A stretch of 51,191 nt of DNA from a virus. The notes below the pieces were generated by a model, which was not told the DNA's origin, ran no database searches, and saw only the letters and a program-made list of their open reading frames with translations. Of the stretch, positions 15,809 to 24,069 are shown one piece after another. The DNA lies in IMG/VR virus record IMGVR_UViG_3300020183_000118, positions 1 to 51,191 of that record; one strand, written 5' to 3'. How positions within the stretch are numbered: position 1 is the first letter of the stretch; each line of letters opens with the position of its first letter. Made by a program: the position numbers and the translations under genes.

Positions 15809-16268
15809 CAGGTAAATCTTTAAAAAAGTTTTTGGCCACCTCTAAGGTGTCACTGTTTGTTTTAAATATAGTTCCGGCTAACTTTGGACCCGGTTTTCTT
15901 AAATCAATTAACCAAGCTGCTGCTGGAGTAGCAAATTCAAATTTCCAAGCACCGTTGTGACCCAGGTACAAATTGGGACAAATAAAGTAAGGCTCATGCT
16001 CGGCCTTGTGCATATAAACTGGAAAGAACTTGCCATTCCAAAGTTCAGACTCTAGCTTTATACAATCAAGTTTAATACCTTTAATTTCAACATGCCTATC
16101 TATAACAATATTACCGTATGGATCATGCACATGGTGTTCCGGCGATTTTCCGTAGTGAATTACAGTCAAATCGTGACCACCGTCAACTAAATCTACGTCA
16201 AAATCATAATAATCCTGGGCTGGCCCATCGTCCAAAGTCAAATAATCGTCAACAACTATTTTTATCAT
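15801..16268 (-). CDS. Beta-rich protein of unknown function between radical SAM genes
   Basis: 155 residues from ATG 16268 (MIKIVVDDYL), preferred because of AGGA seven bases before it; a TTG at 16316 overlapping the upstream stop is possible. The chain reads as a beta-sandwich: DVDLVDGGHDLTVIHYGK (about 25-42), then IVIDRHVEIKGIKLDCIKLE, and near the end LGHNGAWKFEFATPAAAWLI. I have the impression of similar small proteins in marine phage genomes, with a possible carbohydrate- or ligand-binding shape, but I cannot name a family. It is flanked by two radical SAM genes, so it could be their substrate, a carrier or a binding partner; this is inference. Confidence 0.6.
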   Translation of the reverse strand: MIKIVVDDYLTLDDGPAQDYYDFDVDLVDGGHDLTVIHYGKSPEHHVHDPYGNIVIDRHVEIKGIKLDCIKLESELWNGKFFPVYMHKAEHEPYFICPNLYLGHNGAWKFEFATPAAAWLIDLRKPGPKLAGTIFKTNSDTLEVAKNFFKDLPDV

Positions 16269-16312
16269 TGGGTTTCCTAAGCGCCGTTCTACATTAAGAT
16301 CTATTTCCAGCC

Positions 16313-17818
16313 TCAATGTATTACTCCTGCCAGTTTGCTTAACCTGTCTTGATATTTGTCCATCATAATCTTCATCTGATCGTCGCCCTTCCAGAAAGTA
16401 TATCCCAGAGCAACTGCATGTTCTTGAGCTCGTATACGACGCATTATACGCTCTTTATAAGTCAATGTGGGATTGTCTTCACATAACCATTCGGTGCCTT
16501 GTGGACGTTGGTTGTTTACACCTATTATTTTAAATCTTTCAGGATTGTTGTAGAGTTCAGTCCCTTCTTCTATTGTGAGAGTGGTACCCAAGTTCACTCC
16601 TATAATTGTACCATCAGCTACATAACGCTGATATCTTGTTAGCATGTCTAGAGTGGCAATAAAATCTTCTTCTCTTTCTGTAGGAAACCCTACGATAATT
16701 AGAAAATACACATGCATATTAAACTTGCTGTAATATTCCATGTTGTAATCTAACTCGTAGTTAGTAAAACCCTTTCGCATATGAGCACGTACACGATCGC
16801 TTCCAGTTTCAACTCCGATTACCATAGTGTCTGCGCCAGCTCGACTCATGTATTCAAAATCTTCCGGACGAAAAGCTTTTTGTCCGTGAACAATAGCATG
16901 ACTACTATAGCTAAAATACCGATCGGGTAACCCGTGCAGTTGGTAATAGTCCACTAGCAACTCATTGAATTGTCTCAAATCCCTGACACTACCGTTGCAC
17001 AAAGCATCGTGGAAAAAATAATCACGCACGCCATAAGATTCATAATAATGAATCATTTCCTTGGCCAATTGTGATCCGGTTTTGAATCTGAAGCCCCCCT
17101 GCATGGTAGGAATGTCGCAAAACGTACAATTGCGTACACACCCTCTACTGGTTTCCATGGGAAGCACACCAGACCGGTACCCACTTTGATATTCGGTGAT
17201 TTTAAAATCACCGAAGTCCATGGGTCGGTGTTTTTTTACATCGCTGCGTTCGGCAAAGAAATCTGTATCGATACCGGCAACCAAATAGTTGCCTTTGATA
17301 ATTTCCGGTATGGTTGTTTCAGCTTCGCCACGTATCCAATGGTCGATTAACCGTTCTTTTTTTAAATAATGAGCAAATTCCGGACGTTCGCTAAAACTGC
17401 CATTTTCTTCTCTAATCAGACCTTGGCCGCCCACAATTACTTCTATAGTACTATGGCATCTAAATCTTCGTAAGAATAATTCTGTAAATCTTTGTGCCTG
17501 CCAACTAAAAACACTAATTAACAATTTTTCAGGTGATATTGACAGTATTTCACCAATCCACTCATTAATGAACTTAAACAAGTTTTTTTCTGCTTCAATT
17601 GATAGAATCCTGTTCTTTACAAATAGATATTCGTCAATTTCATTGAACAGTGCGGGTTTAATTGAATTTTTAAATTGTGTAAAATAATCTATATTGATAT
17701 CTAAAATTTTGCTACACAAATTGTGTTGGTTAAAAATTTGCTTGATGATTGCAGGTGCTGCTGCTGGGCGCACCGGTGCTACTCTTGGTATACTTAGGAT
17801 AACTGCGTAAGTATTCAT
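16313..17818 (-). CDS. B12-binding-type radical SAM protein
   Basis: 501 residues. The N-terminal region (1-190) has the order of a cobalamin-type Rossmann domain (LLISVFSWQAQRF, VIVGGQGLI at about 127-135, then RGEAETTIPEII at 163-174). The usual DxHxxG cobalamin motif is not seen, so B12 binding is uncertain. The radical SAM core starts at ETSRGCVRNCTFCDIP (Cys227, 231, 234); GVETGSDRVRAHMRKGF and LIIVGFPTEREEDF are typical downstream strands of this class. Related enzymes carry out methylations and ring or chain changes. It overlaps the SPASM-like gene by four bases. GC content is similar to gp46/gp47, unlike the AT-rich neighbours. Confidence 0.85.
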   Translation of the reverse strand: MNTYAVILSIPRVAPVRPAAAPAIIKQIFNQHNLCSKILDINIDYFTQFKNSIKPALFNEIDEYLFVKNRILSIEAEKNLFKFINEWIGEILSISPEKLLISVFSWQAQRFTELFLRRFRCHSTIEVIVGGQGLIREENGSFSERPEFAHYLKKERLIDHWIRGEAETTIPEIIKGNYLVAGIDTDFFAERSDVKKHRPMDFGDFKITEYQSGYRSGVLPMETSRGCVRNCTFCDIPTMQGGFRFKTGSQLAKEMIHYYESYGVRDYFFHDALCNGSVRDLRQFNELLVDYYQLHGLPDRYFSYSSHAIVHGQKAFRPEDFEYMSRAGADTMVIGVETGSDRVRAHMRKGFTNYELDYNMEYYSKFNMHVYFLIIVGFPTEREEDFIATLDMLTRYQRYVADGTIIGVNLGTTLTIEEGTELYNNPERFKIIGVNNQRPQGTEWLCEDNPTLTYKERIMRRIRAQEHAVALGYTFWKGDDQMKIMMDKYQDRLSKLAGVIH

Positions 17819-18120
17819 GGAATTGATTTTGTAGTCAAAAGATCATCGGTACAATTTGTGCATCTTTCAAGTCTACAAGTTGTAGGTTGATCTAACAATT
17901 TAAAATCCTCAAATAGAACACCTAAAAAATCATTTTCGCATTGGGCACCGTAAACATTAAGTTTGCTGTCAATCAAGATATAATCTAATCCAGCGTTACA
18001 TTTCCAGCCTTGCCAATAATCAAGCTGTTCACTATGTAATCTATTAGAATACATTAAATATTCGTTGCCTTTTTCGTCGCGAACAACTACATTATAATTA
18101 TAATCAATTAATTGCTGCAT
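17815..18120 (-). CDS. SPASM-like Cys-rich domain, likely split from the radical SAM gene upstream
   Basis: 101 residues from ATG 18120; TTG 18135 is another possible start. Cysteines lie as in the C-terminal auxiliary-cluster region of radical SAM/SPASM enzymes: KCNAGLDYILIDSKLNVYGA then QCEN, and CRLERCTNC. It lacks a ribosome site, and its start lies inside the end of the radical SAM gene at 18104-18763, in the +1 frame. The two genes together would make one ordinary radical SAM-SPASM protein of about 320 residues. Options are a programmed +1 shift, coupled reinitiation at the ATG 16 bases before the upstream stop, or a real or artefactual indel. Confidence 0.65.
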   Translation of the reverse strand: MQQLIDYNYNVVVRDEKGNEYLMYSNRLHSEQLDYWQGWKCNAGLDYILIDSKLNVYGAQCENDFLGVLFEDFKLLDQPTTCRLERCTNCTDDLLTTKSIP

Positions 18121-18763
18121 AGTTGTCAAAATCAAAAAGATTCAAATTATTGTTTGTTTTTGCCTTATCTCTTATACGTAAAGTCCAATCAATTTCTGAA
18201 ATTGAAAAATTTATATTGTGTTGATTTAAAAATTTTTTGTAAATTTCAATGCGATCTTTATGCCAAGGTTCATTCATTATGTTAACATGCACTGTTTTAT
18301 TAAGTCCTGTAATGGCATTTTTAGCACACAACACATTATTAAAAAATTTGTTTTCATTTAAAAATTCGCTATGTGTAGAAAAACTTATCCAATCTAAATA
18401 TTCTAATAGATCCAAATATAATTTTTGGTTAGCAGTGCCATTAGTAACTATTCCTATCAATGCCAACTTATCTCTATATGAGGTTACAAGCCACTGTATA
18501 AAAGGCAACAGGTCTTGATTTATGGTTACTTCACCTCCGGTTAAACTTATTTTATATTTTAAGTTTCTGTGCTTGGTTTTATCATAAATTTCAAACCAAC
18601 ATTGTTTTAACTCATTCAAAGTCTTAGTTTCTGAGGTCAAACTGTGCCACTTTTCAGGACAATACATACAATCAAAATTGCATCTATCATGCAGGTGCCA
18701 TGCCACTATAATATTACGATCTACAGGTGACACACTTACTATAGGTATTGATTTGTAGCTCAT
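18104..18763 (-). CDS. Radical SAM core protein
   Basis: 219 residues. HLHDRCNFDCMYCPEKW holds the CxxxCxxC cluster (Cys28, 32, 35); ISLTGGEVTINQDLLPFI (about 72-89) is the GGE motif and following helix; IVTNGTANQ (about 104-112) is the next core strand. The core ends without the auxiliary-cluster domain, which is found in the next frame (17815-18120). Alone it would resemble a short activase-type radical SAM protein. Its ATG overlaps the gp46 stop by four bases. Base composition is very AT-rich, well below gp46, suggesting separate origin. Confidence 0.85.
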   Translation of the reverse strand: MSYKSIPIVSVSPVDRNIIVAWHLHDRCNFDCMYCPEKWHSLTSETKTLNELKQCWFEIYDKTKHRNLKYKISLTGGEVTINQDLLPFIQWLVTSYRDKLALIGIVTNGTANQKLYLDLLEYLDWISFSTHSEFLNENKFFNNVLCAKNAITGLNKTVHVNIMNEPWHKDRIEIYKKFLNQHNINFSISEIDWTLRIRDKAKTNNNLNLFDFDNYAAIN

Positions 18764-20529
18764 TTAATATCAACGTCTGTATTATAACTAGTAAATCCGT
18801 TTTCTTTGATTACACTTAATACGTTGTTAACACGACCTGCTAGCTCATCTTTGTGACTAACTAACCATACACTACGATTACCTTCTCTGCTCATTTTTTT
18901 AAGTATGGCCAGGCTGTTTTCAACACCTGAACTATCCATACCAGTATCAATCACTTCGTCAATGAACAACAAGTTAATTGGTTGGTACAAACTTTCCCAT
19001 ACATCACGGAAAGCCCAACTTAGACTTAGAATCAATCTATTACGTTCGCCGCGACTTAGGTTATCAAAATCTAATTCTCTGCCTAGCTCTTCAATACTTA
19101 CAGTAAGATCATTTTGAAATTTAACAGTATGCGGCAGTCCAATACGATCCAAGTACTGACTTAATCTAGAATTTAAGTAAGATAAGTTTTGATCAATAAT
19201 ACGTTTACGTATAAAACTGTCTTTGTTAGTTAGTAATTTAAGCAAAAATTCTTGATGTTCTCGAACATTAGCAAGTTCATTGATTGAATCGTAACTAACT
19301 TCCTCTACAGCCTTTGTTTCCATTTCACGAATTTGTTCCGCATACGGATCTTGGTCACTTTTCTTTGTAGCAAGTTGTTGCTGTAAGTTTGCTACGGTAT
19401 TGCGGTGATTAATAGCATCTTCCTTGCGATCGTAAAACACCGTAGGAATAGGACCTAAATTACCTATCAATGCAAGTGCATCTACATGAGACATCAGCTG
19501 TTCATCGTTGGCCAAATACTGTAGTGAAGTTTCTTTTAGTGTGTTTCTTTTTTCTTCTAATACCTGTTCGTGCCGAGTATCATGTAATGCTTGTCCACAG
19601 GCATAGCACTCGTGCTTTTCTAAAGTTTCTATTTCTCTTTTAAGTTTATCTAAGGACTTTAATATTCTGACTTGATCAGTTTCACAGGCTACTTTCCACC
19701 GATTAATTTCTGCGGCTTTTTTAGTTTTTTCATTGTAATCATCAAGTAAATCATGATTTAATAGTTCTTGATCAATATCTAAATCTCCTACAACACTTAA
19801 CGCTTGCTCTAGTTCCGCAATTTCATTTAGACGTTTAGTATTCCATAATGTTTGTCTACGACGTGTGGCTTCAATTTGTTCTTGGATACGAGCATTGGCA
19901 TCGGCCACAGCTTTAATTCTGTATTCTTCTTGAGTAATTGTATCTCGGGTGGCCTTTAATTGTTCCTTAAGAGCGTCGGCCTTTTCACTTAGCATGGTAA
20001 TGCCCAGCAACTGTTCAATGATAGCACGTTGGTCATTGGCCTTTAACGCCAGGAACGGTTCAGTATAAGTGTTCAGTGCAACGATATGCTTGAACATGTC
20101 GTGACTCATACCTAACATGCGCTCAATTTCTGCTTGTGTTTCTCTGCTATCGCCCTGACTTTCGTCTGAGATTTGTTGTTCCTGCCCGCCCACGTAGAAT
20201 GCCATAGTGTTGGGCTTACGACCTCGCTCAATTCTGTAGTCAACTCCGTCTTTTTCAAATTCAATAGTGACCAACATGTTCTTACCATTTGTTTTGTTGA
20301 TAAGATTGTCTTTTTTGATATTGGTCAATGCACTACCATACAACGCATAACTCAGTGCATTGATAATGGTTGTTTTTCCTGTACCATTACGTGCGCCTGT
20401 ATCGTCGCCACCGAGGTCCAAGTTCTGACCTAGTACAAGAGTGAGATCCCGACGATCAAACTGAACAGCCTGGGTAGCATTACCCACGCTCAGGAAATTC
20501 TTTACGGCTAGAGTTCGTATTTTAAACAT
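18760..20529 (-). CDS. 46: Recombination endonuclease subunit gp46 (SbcC/Rad50-like ATPase)
   Basis: 589 residues, near T4 gp46 (560). Walker A is GARNGTGKTT (45-54); a long coiled coil runs about 180-450 with a zinc hook CYAC (Cys308/311) at its turn; the ABC signature is LSRGE (491-495) and Walker B is LLFIDEVID (520-528). With gp47 it forms the Mre11-Rad50-type nuclease that resects DNA ends for recombination-dependent replication and host DNA breakdown. All key residues are present. It overlaps the upstream SGNH gene by 22 bases and the radical SAM gene by four. Confidence 0.97.
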   Translation of the reverse strand: MFKIRTLAVKNFLSVGNATQAVQFDRRDLTLVLGQNLDLGGDDTGARNGTGKTTIINALSYALYGSALTNIKKDNLINKTNGKNMLVTIEFEKDGVDYRIERGRKPNTMAFYVGGQEQQISDESQGDSRETQAEIERMLGMSHDMFKHIVALNTYTEPFLALKANDQRAIIEQLLGITMLSEKADALKEQLKATRDTITQEEYRIKAVADANARIQEQIEATRRRQTLWNTKRLNEIAELEQALSVVGDLDIDQELLNHDLLDDYNEKTKKAAEINRWKVACETDQVRILKSLDKLKREIETLEKHECYACGQALHDTRHEQVLEEKRNTLKETSLQYLANDEQLMSHVDALALIGNLGPIPTVFYDRKEDAINHRNTVANLQQQLATKKSDQDPYAEQIREMETKAVEEVSYDSINELANVREHQEFLLKLLTNKDSFIRKRIIDQNLSYLNSRLSQYLDRIGLPHTVKFQNDLTVSIEELGRELDFDNLSRGERNRLILSLSWAFRDVWESLYQPINLLFIDEVIDTGMDSSGVENSLAILKKMSREGNRSVWLVSHKDELAGRVNNVLSVIKENGFTSYNTDVDIK

Positions 20530-21236
20530 TGTATGTGTTGGTATAATAAGTCTGATAAATGATTATGTCCATCTTCAAGAATATGTCCGTGAGGACCAAT
20601 TGGAAATTTTTGACTTAAATCATTAATAGTAAAATTATTCCATTTGTAAAATTTTTCTGTATCAATACATTTGATATAATATTGTATTTCGTTGTATTCT
20701 GCAAAAATTTGCTCATCATTCATGAGATCAAAATTTATTAAATCTTTAACAGAAGATATAAATTTATGTTTAGGAGCAAGCCATTTGCTTAGATCATTTG
20801 GAAAGGTGTTAATCATTAAATAATTTTTTTTAAATTTTTCAAAGCAGCTTTGTAATTGAATAATTTGCTGCAACCAAAGTTTGAATGAAAATAATTCATT
20901 GTGCCAATGCTTGTATAAAGTTTTGCCCCAATTGGTATAAAAAGCATTATCGCAATAAAGTTGATTCTTCAACAATGGGTTAAAATTTATTTCATAATTA
21001 TTGTCTGATTTATAAAATGTATATCGACTAGTGGCAGTCCACGCAATAATGTATAAATTACAATTTTTATTAAAGTTTTTTAAACTTTGATATACAGTTC
21101 TATAATTTGTACCACCACTAACAGCATCATTAATCACTGTTGTGTTAAGCTTTTTAGCTAAAAGATAAGGCCAGGAATTATTTGTATCACTTAATTCGTA
21201 GCCAAAAGTAAAACTACAACCATTGGTATAAATCAT
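20508..21236 (-). CDS. SGNH-hydrolase-like protein between gp47 and gp46
   Basis: 242 residues. TNGCSFTFGYEL (4-15) carries the candidate nucleophile Ser in a GCS block; SGGTNYRTVYQS (about 40-51) fits the Gly block; the C-terminal GHILEDGHNHLSDLLYQHI fits the Asp/His block, the exact Asp-His pair being unclear. There is no extra N-terminal domain, unlike the other two SGNH-like genes of the operon. It is strongly AT-rich (sampled lines have 14-19 G+C in 60 bases), rich in Asn, Lys, Phe and Tyr, and overlaps gp47 by four bases and gp46 by 22, so it was fitted precisely between two partner genes. The substrate is unknown. Confidence 0.65.
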   Translation of the reverse strand: MIYTNGCSFTFGYELSDTNNSWPYLLAKKLNTTVINDAVSGGTNYRTVYQSLKNFNKNCNLYIIAWTATSRYTFYKSDNNYEINFNPLLKNQLYCDNAFYTNWGKTLYKHWHNELFSFKLWLQQIIQLQSCFEKFKKNYLMINTFPNDLSKWLAPKHKFISSVKDLINFDLMNDEQIFAEYNEIQYYIKCIDTEKFYKWNNFTINDLSQKFPIGPHGHILEDGHNHLSDLLYQHIQCLKYEL

Positions 21237-22252
21237 AAATTTTTATAAATGTCAAGCAATAGTGTTTTATTGTACTGCTCGCTTTGGATATTAGTAAGTT
21301 GGTTAGTTACAATTGTATCTACACTTTCAAACATTATATTACCAGTAATATCGTAATTGATATCCTCACTGATTGCTTTTTGAGGAATAAGGGTAATTTC
21401 TCTGAGATTGTAAGTATTTACAAAAGTTTCTTTGATAAATGTAGCTTCTTCATAACTAATGTCAACATCAAGATTCACACGAACATGCATGCCTTTGTGT
21501 AGTAGCCGATCAGTGTTGGTCAATACATTGCTGAGTTGATACACACGATATCTAGGTTGGTCAGGCCAGGAATGATACTCTGGCTCTGCACCCCACTCTA
21601 AGATCATCATACCGCGTTCGTCGTCGTGATTGTCTGCGTAATTGTGCGGAAAGCAGTTGCCAATGTAGGTGATGTTTCGTTGCGTCTGTCGTTTATGAAA
21701 ATGTCCAGTAAATACTCGTTCAATACCAGTAAAGTCTTCTCGTCGGACATCTCCATGGTCCGGCATCTGCACCATTGCGTTCATGTAGAATGTAGGCAGT
21801 TCAAAATGCCCAAACATGTATTTTGCACTTAGCTTAGGTATACGTTTGTAATCATCCCCAACTAGCCAAGGGGCCACAATAACATCACCGTCGTGTAGCC
21901 AATCATTACAAATGACAACATTCGGTAGATGTCGAGCCCACTCAACACTTTGGACATCCCTCTTGTCCCTATAATATAAGTCATGATTGCCAGGAATGAA
22001 GTACACACGATCGAAGTTATCGTTGAGATGTTCCAGAGCACGGAGACTATAGTTAAGAGTGACAATATTGATACTAGCACGATTGTTATGCCAATCTCCA
22101 AGAAAAAACGCTGTTTCACATCCTTCCTCCCGTGCTTTAGCTGTAAACCATTTGATAAAATTCAAGCAATCGTCGTTGTGAGTTTGACTGTTGCTCTTTA
22201 AACCAAAATGTATATCTGTACAGACTGCTGCTCGTTTAAATAAGTTAGACAT
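21233..22252 (-). CDS. 47: Recombination endonuclease subunit gp47 (SbcD/Mre11-like)
   Basis: 339 residues, equal in size to T4 gp47. Metal-binding phosphoesterase motifs appear in order: TDIHFG (12-17), LGDWHNNR (51-58), PGNHDLYYRD (about 98-107) and GHFHKRQ (about 187-193). It is the nuclease partner of gp46. It overlaps the SGNH gene upstream by eight bases and the SGNH gene downstream by four. All catalytic His, Asp and Asn residues expected for the family are visible. Confidence 0.97.
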   Translation of the reverse strand: MSNLFKRAAVCTDIHFGLKSNSQTHNDDCLNFIKWFTAKAREEGCETAFFLGDWHNNRASINIVTLNYSLRALEHLNDNFDRVYFIPGNHDLYYRDKRDVQSVEWARHLPNVVICNDWLHDGDVIVAPWLVGDDYKRIPKLSAKYMFGHFELPTFYMNAMVQMPDHGDVRREDFTGIERVFTGHFHKRQTQRNITYIGNCFPHNYADNHDDERGMMILEWGAEPEYHSWPDQPRYRVYQLSNVLTNTDRLLHKGMHVRVNLDVDISYEEATFIKETFVNTYNLREITLIPQKAISEDINYDITGNIMFESVDTIVTNQLTNIQSEQYNKTLLLDIYKNL

Positions 22253-23129
22253 CTAGTAATTGTACACGATTTAACAAAGTGTTTGCAAGATTTTTATGAC
22301 TCAAAGGACCAAAATGAAGATTGTCGGATCCCCGATCAACAGCAAAGTTAGTCGCACAATAAAACTCCGGATATTTTGAATACCTGTAATTAAATTCCAT
22401 ATCCCTACTATCAACACAAAGAACTATAAATTTAACTCCAATGCTTCTTAGATATTGAACACCAATATTAACATAGCTTAGTTGTAAAAAGAAACATTGC
22501 TCATTTGTATATGTTTCAATTAATGTTCGATTGTTACAATTAGCGAGAACAATTTCTTGAACATGCTTGCCGTTAAAAAAACTTAACCTATACGGAGAAG
22601 TAATTTGCCATACAACAATATCATCTTTTTTTAAATTAGAATTAATTAATTGACGTAAACTCCAGTGAGTAGAACTACCTGGTTTTGTAATTAATTTTAA
22701 CGGAAGATTTAAACCTTCAGCTAAATGGTTTCCATAAGGTTTGGAATTATGGTTTAACCCGGTACCGTGGCTGTGACTACAGCCATACACCCACAGGGTA
22801 CTTTTGCTATAACTTGAATTGATATCAGAATGTTCAGCAAAGGACAACACCTCGTCTCCAAGAAAATTGTTAACGTGCATAGTGTTTACATAAGACAAAA
22901 AATTTAAAGTGTCTATAGTTATTTCTTCGTCTTTGATAAAATTATTGTCTATGTATTCTATACTATCAAAATAATGAACTATAGATAACAATTCATGGAT
23001 TGTTAGATCCGCCAGCGTCGTATGATATTCTGTTGAGGTTAGTTTAGTATTAATATTATCAAGCAATATAGAGTTTTTGTTGACTGAATTAAAATTAAAA
23101 GTTGGGTGAGTGATGTAAAGTTTAGTCAT
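22245..23129 (-). CDS. SGNH-hydrolase-like protein, paralogue of the distal operon gene
   Basis: 294 residues from ATG 23129 (MTKLYITHP); the adjacent ATG 23132 is also possible. Both overlap the gp55 end. Residues 1-110 are an N-terminal domain sharing the feature YHTTLADL with YTSLADL of the gene at 12660-13679. The SGNH part has WVYGCSHSHGTG (Ser118), TKPGSSTHWSLRQL, DDIVVWQIT and SDNLHFGPLSH (Asp/His block), each matched in the paralogue. A hydrolase or acyltransferase acting on an ester is likely; the substrate is unknown. AT-rich (one sampled line is 16 G+C of 60). Confidence 0.65.
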   Translation of the reverse strand: MTKLYITHPTFNFNSVNKNSILLDNINTKLTSTEYHTTLADLTIHELLSIVHYFDSIEYIDNNFIKDEEITIDTLNFLSYVNTMHVNNFLGDEVLSFAEHSDINSSYSKSTLWVYGCSHSHGTGLNHNSKPYGNHLAEGLNLPLKLITKPGSSTHWSLRQLINSNLKKDDIVVWQITSPYRLSFFNGKHVQEIVLANCNNRTLIETYTNEQCFFLQLSYVNIGVQYLRSIGVKFIVLCVDSRDMEFNYRYSKYPEFYCATNFAVDRGSDNLHFGPLSHKNLANTLLNRVQLLDV

Positions 23130-24006
23130 CATTGTAATCGCCAGATGTTTGCCCGCCACCCCATGATCCCATACCCTGTCTGGTATAACTTGGAGTAAGT
23201 CCATTCATTTCAAGAATATCATCTCGTAAATTTTGATTGCGTTTTTCAATGTTGAGGACTCTAGTAAAACTATTAGTGATAGCGGCAGTATAATAGGCAA
23301 AAGGATTTTGTGACTTGCTCTCATCAAATTGTAGTCCTATCTGTGATAATTGTAGTAGTGCTTGCGAACGCATTTCATCATTGTATGTATAACCGCGCCA
23401 GTTTGAACGGGTAGCGTAACGCTCGCATAATTTCATAAACATGTGTGCTAACTTTGGAGTCATTGTTCCGTGATCTTTAGAAAAATGTCCTCGCTCTAGA
23501 TTGCCCTTCCAATGGCTTTTGCCTACGCAATAAGGTACACCCGATTCATCAATTTTGTAGTGTTGAAACGGTGGAAAATTTACTTTGGTATATTTGGTTG
23601 CACTGGGTACGTCCAAACTGTCATCATATTCGGTTACAGGATCTTCGTCATCTACTACAATTGCAATTTTTGATTTTTTGGATTTAGTGGTGTCAATGGG
23701 CACATGTTCCCAAGTCATAACACGGAACACTATGTCAGTAGTAACAACTTTGTTGGGTTTTACGGCAAAGTCGTCTAGTTTTAATTTAGTAGCACTTGCG
23801 GCTTGAGCAGCATCGTAAGCAGCTCGTCCTAGTCGCTCAGCCCTTAGTTTTCGACCTTCTGCGATGTTTTTTTTGTTTATTTTGTCAACACTAGGCAAAA
23901 TTATGTCGTAATGCCCATCTTCTGGTGTTAAAAAGCTACAATAAGTCATTTTGCTTTTGTGAATTTCTTTGAGAATATCTCTATTATTCAGATAGTTGTG
24001 TTTCAT
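23122..24006 (-). CDS. 55: Late-transcription sigma factor gp55 with N-terminal extension
   Basis: 294 residues; T4 gp55 is 185. The C-terminal part (about 170-275) matches the gp55 family: MFMKLCERYATRSNWRGYTY, then DEMRSQALLQLSQIGLQFD and NPFAYYTAAITNSFTRVLN. The first 150 residues (YDIILPSVDKINKKNIAEG, DIVFRVMTWEHVP, VNFPPFQHYKI) form an additional conserved-looking part. gp55 replaces the host sigma for late genes and recognises TATAAATA; several such sites lie in this window. The ATG has AAGGA upstream. It starts the long overlapping minus-strand operon. The C-terminal 25 residues are Gly/Ser/Asp-rich. Confidence 0.85.
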   Translation of the reverse strand: MKHNYLNNRDILKEIHKSKMTYCSFLTPEDGHYDIILPSVDKINKKNIAEGRKLRAERLGRAAYDAAQAASATKLKLDDFAVKPNKVVTTDIVFRVMTWEHVPIDTTKSKKSKIAIVVDDEDPVTEYDDSLDVPSATKYTKVNFPPFQHYKIDESGVPYCVGKSHWKGNLERGHFSKDHGTMTPKLAHMFMKLCERYATRSNWRGYTYNDEMRSQALLQLSQIGLQFDESKSQNPFAYYTAAITNSFTRVLNIEKRNQNLRDDILEMNGLTPSYTRQGMGSWGGGQTSGDYNDD

Positions 24007-24038
24007 TGGATTCCTTAAAATACGCAGTTAATTTAGCA

Positions 24039-24046
24039 AATAAATA
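24039..24046 (+). promoter_or_regulatory. Candidate late promoter (AATAAATA) for baseplate operon
   Basis: AATAAATA on the plus strand, one mismatch to the late consensus, 24 bases before the ATG at 24070 with a GAGGA site between. It lies in the 63-base divergent spacer next to gp55. Confidence 0.6.
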
Positions 24047-24069
24047 ATAAAAAAGCAAGAGGAATTTAT

